Of a stretch of 6,090 nt of DNA, positions 1 through 4,808 are shown one piece after another; the stretch's first letter is position 1; every line of letters starts with the position of its first letter. Source of the DNA: CAYMSF01 sp964542255 (GTDB lineage: Bacteria; Verrucomicrobiota; Lentisphaeria; Victivallales; Victivallaceae); NCBI GenBank assembly GCA_964542255.1, contig CAZITV010000142.1, positions 1-6,090 of the forward strand, written 5' to 3'. The notes beneath the pieces were generated by a model. The model made no database searches and had not been told where the DNA came from. It saw nothing but the letters and a program-made list of their open reading frames with translations. The translations under genes and the position numbers were made by a program.

Positions 1-7
1 AGGTTAG

Positions 8-42
8 GCACATTTAATCTGACAAATGTGCGTTTACTTTTT
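8..42 (+). terminator. Probable rho-independent terminator of a gene left of the window
   Basis: A perfect 8-bp inverted repeat, GCACATTT (8-15) and AAATGTGC (24-31), encloses an 8-nt loop and is followed by GTTTAC and a run of five T (38-42). This is the layout of an intrinsic terminator read on the + strand. The T run starts six bases after the stem, so it is not textbook. The upstream gene it would serve is not visible. A protein-binding operator is the alternative. Confidence 0.5.
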
Positions 43-62
43 CAAGTGACCAAAAACAATAG

Positions 63-104
63 CTATTTAAAAAAAAATTAATTTTTTTAATTTTTTTTAA
101 ATAG
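63..104. repeat. Long AT-only palindrome
   Basis: Left arm 63-81 (CTATTT, nine A, TTAA) and right arm 87-104 (TTAA, eight T, AAATAG) are reverse complements except for one extra A, with a five-T loop. The left arm overlaps a perfect 10-bp palindrome, AATAGCTATT, at 58-67. It may melt or cruciform easily, act as a bidirectional terminator, or bind an AT-specific protein; the sequence does not decide. Confidence 0.5.
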
Positions 105-111
105 TCTATCG

Positions 112-136
112 AAAACGCTTAGCCGTTGCGTTTTTT
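112..136 (+). terminator. Weak hairpin with T run
   Basis: AAAACGC (112-118) pairs with GCGTTTT (128-134) around a 9-nt loop, and the T run continues to 136. The stem has only three G-C pairs, so termination would be weak. It lies upstream of the candidate promoter for the aldolase-dehydrogenase gene and would help insulate that gene from read-through. Confidence 0.3.
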
Positions 137-188
137 ACTGTAATTTGGTCTAACATTATCGAGTCCAGCTTGGTCTTTGATATTGATT

Positions 189-217
189 TTGCATAAATAC
201 CTTGGCAAATTTATAAT
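189..217 (+). promoter_or_regulatory. Candidate sigma70-type promoter for the aldolase-dehydrogenase gene
   Basis: TTGCAT (189-194) and a perfect TATAAT (212-217) are separated by exactly 17 bp. A transcript starting near 224 would have a leader of about 200 nt before the ATG at 423. A second, weaker pair is TTGAAA (269-274) with TATGTT (292-297), also 17 bp apart, which would give a shorter leader. Which is used cannot be settled from sequence. Confidence 0.5.
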
Positions 218-361
218 TTTTCTCGGCAGTGGCGGTTCATAAATTGATATAAATTCAAAGATTATTTATTGAAAAAAAACAGATTTAGGATTATGTTTTA
301 GGGTTGAGTTTTTTTGAAAACTTTGTATTGGCGCAGTGCGCTGATTATTTTGAGTTAAGCA

Positions 362-376
362 TTGATAGTTTATCAA
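362..376. promoter_or_regulatory. Operator-like palindrome in the leader
   Basis: TTGATA (362-367) and TATCAA (371-376) form a perfect inverted repeat around GTT, about 46 bp before the start codon. The size and position suit a dimeric regulator binding downstream of the promoter. In AT-rich DNA a 6-bp inverted repeat can occur by chance, so confidence is low. Confidence 0.25.
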
Positions 377-412
377 ATTGGTCTGTTTTTGATTACGGTT
401 CACAACATTTTT

Positions 413-416
413 GGAG
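413..416 (+). promoter_or_regulatory. Shine-Dalgarno that sets the aldolase-dehydrogenase start
   Basis: GGAG at 413-416 lies six bases before ATG 423. The open frame also has a TTG at 411, but that codon overlaps the GGAG and has no ribosome site of its own, so ATG 423 is the preferred start. Confidence 0.75.
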
Positions 417-422
417 CATTTT

Positions 423-2327
423 ATGTCATTACAAGCAATCGCGGAAATTTCCAATCATTACGGAGTCAATCCGAATTACGTTTTAGCCGGCGGCGGCAAC
501 ACTTCATTCAAGGATGAACATTTTCTTTATGTCAAGCCCAGCGGCATCAGCCTGGCAGCTATTGGCGCCAAGGATTTTGTCAAAATGGAGCGTTCAAAAA
601 TCCGGGCGATATTTGCCAATTTTCCGGCGGTATCCGCGGCTGAACGTGAAGCCATTGTCAAAAAACTGCTGGCTGACGCGGTTACTTATGACTCATCCGG
701 CCGCCCTTCGGTTGAAGCGCCGCTGCATGAAATCATCCCGTTCAAATTCGTTGTCCACCTCCATCCCGCAGCGGTGAATGGTATGACCTGTGGAAAAAAC
801 GGCAAGACAATTTGCGCAAAATTATTCCCCGAGGCGTTATGGATTGATTATGTTGACCCCGGCTTCGTTTTGGCGGAAACGGTAAAAACCGCCGCTGATG
901 CTTACACTGAAGCAAAAAAACGTCCGCCGCAACTCATCTTTCTGCAAAATCACGGAGTCTTCGCCGGCGCTGACTGTGTCGCGGAAATTAAAGCTATTTA
1001 CAATGCCGTAATGGATAAATTGACCGGATTTTATAAAGAAGCCGGTATTAGCCTGGATTTAAATTGCGGAACTAAAGATACTACCGCAATAATGGCCAAC
1101 GCGCCGCTGCTGCGCGGTTTGCTGGGTGAAGGCGCTCCCGCCGCGGTATTCAGCCTGGCGCCATTTACCCCGGCTGCCGGACCGTTGACTCCTGACCACA
1201 TCGTTTATGCCAAATCCTATGCGCTGGAAACTGAGGCGGTATCGCCGGAAACCATTGATGATTTCGTTACGCAGTACGGTTATGAACCCAAAGTGGTGAG
1301 TATTCCCGGCAAAGCGGTTTTATGCGCCGGCAGTTCCTACAAAGAAGCTTTGATTGTTGCGGCGCTCGCGATTGATGCTGCCAAGGTTCAAACATACACC
1401 GCGGCTTTTGGCGGCGCTAATATGCTCAGTGACGCTGCCCGCGAATTCATCGAAAACTGGGAAGTGGAATCCTACCGCAAACAGGTTTCCTCCGGGAAAA
1501 ATTTTGGCGCGCTCAACGGCAAAATTGCAGTTGTCACCGGCGGCGCCCAGGGGTTTGGATTCGGTATTGCCGAAGAACTCGCCAGCGCCGGCGCTTTAAC
1601 CGTAATCGCCGATGTCAATCTGCAGGGTGCTGAAAACGCTGCTGCGCTGCTCAACGCCAGAATTGGCAGCGGCAGCGCCATTGCCCTGGAAGTCAATATT
1701 GCCTCTGAGGATTCGGTCGCGGCAATGAGCGCGGCGCTAGTGGAAAAGTGCGGCGGTCTTGATCTCCTGGTTGCCAACGCCGGGGTACTGCGTGCCGGTT
1801 CGGTCAAAACCATGCCGCTCAAGGACTGGAGTTTTGTTACTGACATTAACTATACTGGATATTTTCTCTGCGTCAAACACCTCGCCGCTATTATGGCGCG
1901 GCAGAATAAATACAGCAATTCATGGACAGATATCGTTCAAATCAATTCAAAAAGCGGACTAACCGGCAGCAACCGCAACGGCGCCTATGCCGGCAGTAAA
2001 TTCGGCACCATCGGACTGACACAAAGTTTCGCAATGGAGCTAATTGAAGACAAAATCAAGGTGAACAGCGTCTGCCCTGGCAATTTCTTCGATGGTCCGC
2101 TATGGAGTGACCCGGAAAAAGGGTTATTCGTCCAATATCTCAACAGCGGTAAAGTGCCCGGCGCCAAAACCATTGCCGAAGTTAAAGCTTTTTATGAAGC
2201 CAAAATACCGATGAACCGCGGCTGTTACCCGGCAGATGTGGCGAAAGCCATCATCTACGCGGTGACTCAATCGTATGAAACCGGACAGGCAATCCCCGTT
2301 ACCGGCGGTCAGGTGATGCTCAATTAG
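423..2327 (+). CDS. Bifunctional class II aldolase / short-chain dehydrogenase (634 aa)
   Basis: A cytosolic two-domain enzyme. The N-terminal class II aldolase shows GGGNTS (23-28, phosphate binding), catalytic Glu98 in SVEAPLHE, and zinc ligands His112, His114 (HLHP) and His177 (QNHG). A middle segment (about 250-360) has the TPDH and FIENWE-type signatures of aldolase-dehydrogenase fusions such as RhaD/RhaE of Bacillus. The C-terminal SDR has the nucleotide motif TGGAQGFGFG (372-381), Asp397 at the end of strand beta-2 (favouring NAD), NAG (452-454), Ser509, Tyr522 and Lys526. QINSKSG and the end TGQAIPVTGGQVML resemble, from memory, sorbitol-6-phosphate 2-dehydrogenase SrlD more than RhaE. 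The likely role is cleavage of a sugar phosphate plus oxidation or reduction of a related polyol or aldehyde; the substrate is unknown. It is slightly shorter than the roughly 680-aa RhaD-type fusions. It stands alone, convergent with the transposase. Fusion architecture is confident, substrate is not. Confidence 0.9.
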   Translation: MSLQAIAEISNHYGVNPNYVLAGGGNTSFKDEHFLYVKPSGISLAAIGAKDFVKMERSKIRAIFANFPAVSAAEREAIVKKLLADAVTYDSSGRPSVEAPLHEIIPFKFVVHLHPAAVNGMTCGKNGKTICAKLFPEALWIDYVDPGFVLAETVKTAADAYTEAKKRPPQLIFLQNHGVFAGADCVAEIKAIYNAVMDKLTGFYKEAGISLDLNCGTKDTTAIMANAPLLRGLLGEGAPAAVFSLAPFTPAAGPLTPDHIVYAKSYALETEAVSPETIDDFVTQYGYEPKVVSIPGKAVLCAGSSYKEALIVAALAIDAAKVQTYTAAFGGANMLSDAAREFIENWEVESYRKQVSSGKNFGALNGKIAVVTGGAQGFGFGIAEELASAGALTVIADVNLQGAENAAALLNARIGSGSAIALEVNIASEDSVAAMSAALVEKCGGLDLLVANAGVLRAGSVKTMPLKDWSFVTDINYTGYFLCVKHLAAIMARQNKYSNSWTDIVQINSKSGLTGSNRNGAYAGSKFGTIGLTQSFAMELIEDKIKVNSVCPGNFFDGPLWSDPEKGLFVQYLNSGKVPGAKTIAEVKAFYEAKIPMNRGCYPADVAKAIIYAVTQSYETGQAIPVTGGQVMLN

Positions 2328-2480
2328 GTCCGCCTCAGATTGGACAAAACATCTTAACCATGAATGGGTTGGTACAATAAAACGATTAGCGCCACTGCGC
2401 ATCGCGAAAAAAGGTGGCGTACAAAACGAGTATCAATTTGCTTTCAGAAGTCTACGGTTCAGTCTTGCTGATTATTATCC
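2328..2480. other. Intergenic stretch without a gene
   Basis: No credible coding frame is seen. The stop at 2325-2327 is followed by a weak GTCC (2328-2331) and GGAC (2342-2345) pairing without a T run, so there is no convincing terminator. CGCCAC (2390-2395) and GTGGCG (2414-2419) form a 6-bp inverted repeat. CGATTAG occurs at 2383-2389 and again at 2494-2500 and 2514-2520, suggesting decayed repeat DNA. Confidence 0.5.
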
Positions 2481-2642
2481 TAATACCAATGAGCGATTAG
2501 CCATAGACAATAACGATTAGGAATTTGGTGATGGATTTTGGTTATAAACCGCAGGGCGATATAAATATCGGACGAGGATTTATGGCAAAAATCGGCGCCG
2601 AAGATCAATCGAGCGTCTATCAATGAAAGCGAATTGGTATAA
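2481..2642. repeat. MITE-like palindromic unit with 10-bp inverted ends
   Basis: TAATACCAAT (2481-2490) and ATTGGTATAA (2633-2642) are inverted copies with 9 of 10 positions matching. They bound about 160 bp dense in small palindromes: GGTT/AACC (2540-2550), CGATAT/ATATCG (2557-2570) and the perfect 10-bp TCGGCGCCGA (2592-2601). No protein is encoded. This looks like a small non-autonomous element or an intergenic palindromic repeat. Multiple genome copies would be needed to prove it. Confidence 0.35.
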
Positions 2643-2692
2643 AATGCTCCAGGCGTTTTCTCTTGGGTATGTTTAGCCTGTTTATATGGCAA

Positions 2693-2703
2693 CCCCGCCG
2701 GGG
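2693..2703. repeat. GC-rich hairpin CCCCG-C-CGGGG
   Basis: A perfect 5-bp inverted repeat with a one-base centre (a slightly opened loop in practice), standing at the left edge of the repeat cluster beside the transposase gene. It is followed by a G-rich stretch (2700-2722). Confidence 0.4.
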
Positions 2704-2732
2704 GTTTGGGGATAAGGAGGGGATATCTCTCT

Positions 2733-2769
2733 CCCCCAGATGAATCTGGGGGTTATGCACAGGAAAGCC
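2733..2769. repeat. Left arm of a long inverted repeat framing the 51-bp array
   Basis: This 37-bp arm matches the reverse complement of 2931-2968 at 33 of 37 positions with one gap. It contains its own perfect hairpin, CCCCCAGAT (2733-2741) and ATCTGGGGG (2744-2752), then TTATGCACAG (2753-2762), which is the inverse of the CTGTGCATAA core of the tandem array. Such hairpin-plus-core structures resemble ends recognised by Y1 transposases as single-stranded DNA; that role is inferred. Confidence 0.6.
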
Positions 2770-2779
2770 CTCCGGGCTT
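2765..2779. repeat. Perfect hairpin AAGCCC-TCC-GGGCTT
   Basis: A 6-bp stem with a 3-nt loop directly inside the left inverted arm. It has no T run on either strand, so a terminator is unlikely. It belongs to the repeat cluster and is a candidate structural mark for the neighbouring transposase. Confidence 0.45.
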
Positions 2780-2810
2780 ATACAAACGCTTCGATAATGC
2801 CTAATTCAGT

Positions 2811-2931
2811 CTGGTTCTTTACGCCGTAGTCAACTTCTGTGCATAATGCTAGGGCGCCATCCTGGTTCTTTACGCCGTAGTCAACTTCTGTGCATAATGC
2901 TAGGGCGCCATCCTGGTTCTTTACGCCGTAG
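2811..2931. repeat. 51-bp tandem repeat array, 2.4 copies
   Basis: Two identical 51-bp units start at 2811 and 2862, each opening with CTGGTTCTTTACGCCGTAG and containing CTGTGCATAA (2837-2846, 2888-2897). A third partial unit (2913-2931) keeps the first 19 bases, then diverges into a GTTTCCTGTGAATAA segment that is already the right inverted arm. Just before 2811, ATAATGC (2794-2800) and the following bases look like a decayed earlier unit. The two full copies are identical, so the duplication is recent or maintained. No CRISPR features are present: the period has no separate spacer. Confidence 0.85.
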
Positions 2932-2968
2932 GCGTTTCCTGTGAATAACCCCCGGATTCATCCGTGGG
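2931..2968. repeat. Right arm of the inverted repeat framing the 51-bp array
   Basis: Inverted partner of 2733-2769. It holds CTGTGAATAA (2939-2948) followed by the hairpin CCCCCGGAT (2949-2957) and ATCCGTGGG (2960-2968) with one mismatched pair. The arms enclose about 160 bp containing the tandem array. Confidence 0.6.
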
Positions 2969-2985
2969 AACAAGACACCATAAAG

Positions 2986-3005
2986 TAAAAACTCTGTAGG
3001 AGTTT
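2986..3005 (-). terminator. Intrinsic terminator of the transposase gene
   Basis: On the minus strand AAACTC (3005-3000) pairs with GAGTTT (2994-2989) around a 5-nt loop and runs directly into a T tract of five. It begins 10 bases after the transposase stop codon. The stem is short, but position and T tract fit well. Confidence 0.6.
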
Positions 3006-3015
3006 CCTGCTGCAC

Positions 3016-3462
3016 TTAAAAAATATATCTCTCATCCCACTGTATCCCATTTTCTTCCAACAACTTTCGGTATTCATCCTCAAAACTCACCTTTGAATGA
3101 TGTTCTTTTTGATTCTTAATATAACTTATTATTATCTCTTTATCCCTCATGCCATAAGTCAACGCACACGAGCCTTGAGCCCAATGCTCAAAATCAAGAA
3201 ATTTCCCCGATTCTCTAATCCATTTATTCGAAGCTGTTTTTATTTCCTTAATATAGTCCGATAAGCAAACAGTTGGGTGCAAATCTGACAAAATATGAAT
3301 ATGGTTCTCAGTACCATTGATGCGATACAATACGCAATTCCTTTTTTTTATTATTCCCCAAATATATTTGTAAAGTTCTTCGTGATGTTTTTCCGGCAAA
3401 GTATTTACGCGATTATAAGTACAAAAAACAATATGATACAAAATTTGTCTGTAACTATTCAT
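3016..3462 (-). CDS. IS200-like / REP-associated Y1 transposase (148 aa)
   Basis: A small single-strand DNA transposase of the HUH superfamily. The chosen start ATG 3462 gives the N-terminus MNSYRQILYHIVF, the usual opening of the family. The frame continues 12 codons upstream to a TTG at 3498, and another ATG lies at 3471; neither has a good ribosome site, and the chosen ATG has only a weak GGA. Visible residues: the HUH pair His54 and His56 in ENHIHIL, the basic helix KEIKTASNKW, catalytic Tyr114 in ISYIKNQKEHH with Gln118 four residues later, and the end SFEDEYRKLLEENGI. Length is normal and nothing is broken, so it may be active. It would nick and rejoin one strand at hairpin-marked sites. 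Its GC content is far below the metabolic neighbours, suggesting acquisition. It is flanked by repeats on both sides. Whether it is a mobile IS200-type copy or a domesticated RAYT cannot be settled from one copy. Confidence 0.9.
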   Translation of the reverse strand: MNSYRQILYHIVFCTYNRVNTLPEKHHEELYKYIWGIIKKRNCVLYRINGTENHIHILSDLHPTVCLSDYIKEIKTASNKWIRESGKFLDFEHWAQGSCALTYGMRDKEIIISYIKNQKEHHSKVSFEDEYRKLLEENGIQWDERYIF

Positions 3463-3498
3463 ATTAAACATCCGTAATATTTTTTGTTTTTTAATCAA

Positions 3499-3725
3499 AT
3501 ATTATAATAGACGGCTTATTAAAATTATACAAATTTTGCTTTTTTAAATATAGAGAAAAATACTTGACATAGATTGTTTGTGCCGTGGTCAAATTCTGCG
3601 CATAACGCAATAATCCGCCACGGCGATTGGTATTAGTCTATTTTTCAGCGTAATCCATCTATTCCGTGGCTAAATCTGTATTGATTTTTTTGCGGTTGAC
3701 CTCTATTGTGCATGCCGGTTCCGAC
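3499..3725. other. Intergenic DNA between transposase and regulator genes
   Basis: AT-rich upstream of the transposase: a minus-strand TATAAT (3506-3501) could be its -10, without a clear -35. The plus-strand TTGACA (3564-3569) has no -10 at the right distance. The rest holds the diverged array copy and an ATTGGTATTA copy (3626-3635). A short CCGTGG-TAAAT echo (3664-3676) resembles the array core again. No terminator for the regulator gene is evident. Confidence 0.5.
3582..3624. repeat. Diverged outlying copy of the array unit, with inverted ends
   Basis: Positions 3582-3608 match the GCCGTAG-to-ATAATGC part of the 51-bp unit at 23 of 27 bases, in the same orientation, including CTGCGCATAA (3596-3605). 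GCCGTGG (3582-3588) and CCACGGC (3618-3624) form a perfect 7-bp inverted repeat around it. The same repeat family therefore lies on both sides of the transposase. Confidence 0.6.
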
Positions 3726-4520
3726 TCACACCGATGATGGTGTAACCCCGAAAACTTTTTTGAAGATTCGGGAAAAATAGAACTGATTGGCGAAACCGAG
3801 TTTTTCGGCGGTTTCTTTGATGCTTAGTCCCTCTTCCTGCAGCAGCCGGTAGCCGGTGCGAATCAGTTCACGGTGGACATATCCGGTTGGCGACATTCCC
3901 AGCGACTGCTTAAAAATCAGATTGATATGCTGCGGGGTAAGATGAAACTTGCGCGCCAGTTCAGTCCGTCCGTAGTGGGCGGTTAAATTGCTGTTTAAAT
4001 AATCCAGCATCGCATCGAGCCGCACATCGTGCGGGTTCGCCGCGGCGTTCAGCCAGCGTTCCGCCAGTGACAACCATATTTCCCGTACCAGCGTATCGCG
4101 CAGTGGTTGACAGAATCGGCTGTTCCTTTGAAAAGTTTGCGCTGTACGCCGGAATAAATCCTGAACGTCCCCGCCGCCGGCGGTGAGCCGCTGCGGTTCT
4201 TCATCCAGTGCGTAATCTCCATCGGCATAGCGCATTCCAGGCAGCAGTTCGCAATGGATGCAGCTGAAAAAACCTTTTTCTGAAATCAGCTGGTAGGAAT
4301 GAAATTCCATTGGCCAGATCAGCAGGATGGTGCCGGGCGGTTGTATCACCCGTTCCGCGGTGTCATGATTGATAAATTCAAATTCGCCGCGGATAGATAA
4401 AATCAGCTCGAAGTCCGGCATCCGCCGCCGCGGCCACCGGTGCGGCCGGGTCCGCTCCACTGCCATATAATTGGCAATCTTCACCGCTGGATATACTTCT
4501 TCTGCTTTTATAATCCTCAT
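3726..4520 (-). CDS. AraC/XylS-family transcriptional regulator (264 aa)
   Basis: A DNA-binding regulator with an N-terminal cupin-like sensor (about 20-110) and a C-terminal AraC domain (about 165-264). The sensor shows the PDFELILSIRGEFEF strand (35-49) and the PPGTILLIWPMEFH turn (61-74) typical of ligand-binding AraC proteins. The first helix-turn-helix lies around RTELARKFHLTPQHIN (185-200) and the second around LSIKETAEKLGFANQFYFS (232-250), ending in the family signature RIFKKVFGVTP. ATG 4520 is supported by GGAG (4531-4528 on the minus strand), seven bases upstream. Length is typical and the gene is intact. It is divergent from the URO-D-like gene, with 288 bp between, and most likely controls it and possibly itself. 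The ligand is unknown; sugars or related metabolites are usual for the family. Confidence 0.92.
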   Translation of the reverse strand: MRIIKAEEVYPAVKIANYMAVERTRPHRWPRRRMPDFELILSIRGEFEFINHDTAERVIQPPGTILLIWPMEFHSYQLISEKGFFSCIHCELLPGMRYADGDYALDEEPQRLTAGGGDVQDLFRRTAQTFQRNSRFCQPLRDTLVREIWLSLAERWLNAAANPHDVRLDAMLDYLNSNLTAHYGRTELARKFHLTPQHINLIFKQSLGMSPTGYVHRELIRTGYRLLQEEGLSIKETAEKLGFANQFYFSRIFKKVFGVTPSSV

Positions 4521-4721
4521 CGTGCCGCTCCGCTAATGATTATTTTAAAAATCCGGTCAAACAATAATCGCCATAAGATTATTTTATGTTTCGTTTATTT
4601 CTTGACAGCTCCTTATATATTACTATCGTGTATAATAATATTATTTTTATACATTTACAAATCGTATTTTAATATTATCTTTGTATATATACGAATACAG
4701 CCGGACTGCCGGAGCGGCACG
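4521..4721. promoter_or_regulatory. 12-bp perfect inverted repeat spanning the divergent promoters
   Basis: CGTGCCGCTCCG (4521-4532) and CGGAGCGGCACG (4710-4721) are exact reverse complements 177 bp apart. The left copy covers the ribosome site of the araC-type gene and touches its ATG; the right copy lies about 88 bp before the URO-D-like start and is extended by a local hairpin, GCCG-GAG-CGGC (4708-4718). Both divergent transcripts would carry the same 12-nt sequence. Possible roles are paired regulator sites allowing looping, or a shared leader element. Confidence 0.45.
4602..4636 (+). promoter_or_regulatory. Candidate promoter of the URO-D-like gene
   Basis: A perfect TTGACA stands at 4602-4607. 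The best-spaced -10 is the weak TATCGT (4624-4629, 16 bp), while the perfect TATAAT (4631-4636) is too far at 23 bp. Poorly matched spacing would fit a promoter that needs an activator, as AraC-type regulators often provide. The perfect palindrome GTATATATAC (4683-4692) and the GTATAA/TTATAC pair (4630-4652) lie just downstream. Confidence 0.4.
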
Positions 4722-4795
4722 CCACTGCAAAGCTGCGGCGAAACGGCACCAAAGTCTCAAAAGAGTTTTGAAATTAGCTCAATAAATTCTATAGC

Positions 4796-4801
4796 AGGGA
4801 G
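4796..4801 (+). promoter_or_regulatory. Shine-Dalgarno that sets the URO-D-like start
   Basis: AGGGAG at 4796-4801 lies seven bases before ATG 4809. The frame is open further upstream to about 4440, but that part is antisense to the regulator gene, is hydrophobic and unlike the family, so the long version is rejected. Confidence 0.8.
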
Positions 4802-4808
4802 TTTTAAA

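Noticed and set aside
411..422. TTG start adding four residues to the aldolase-dehydrogenase
   Set aside because: The TTG overlaps the GGAG that serves ATG 423 and has no ribosome site of its own.
1472..1846. Minus-strand frame of 124 codons within the SDR domain
   Set aside because: It is a shadow of the GC-rich coding strand, with low-complexity Ala/Ser/Pro content.
2480..2692. Minus-strand frame of 70 codons in the repeat region
   Set aside because: It spans palindromic repeat DNA, has no recognisable motif and is short enough to arise by chance.
2811..2931. CRISPR array
   Set aside because: The 51-bp units are identical end to end with no variable spacer, and no cas gene is near.
3564..3592. 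Plus-strand promoter at the perfect TTGACA
   Set aside because: There is no -10 element at 16-18 bp spacing, and no plus-strand gene follows before 4809.
3728..3743. ACACC/GGTGT hairpin as terminator of the regulator gene
   Set aside because: It overlaps the last codons, has a 5-bp stem and no T run on the minus strand.
4440..4808. N-terminal extension of about 123 residues on the URO-D-like protein
   Set aside because: It runs antisense to the regulator gene and through its promoter region, has no family similarity, and a strong AGGGAG site supports ATG 4809.
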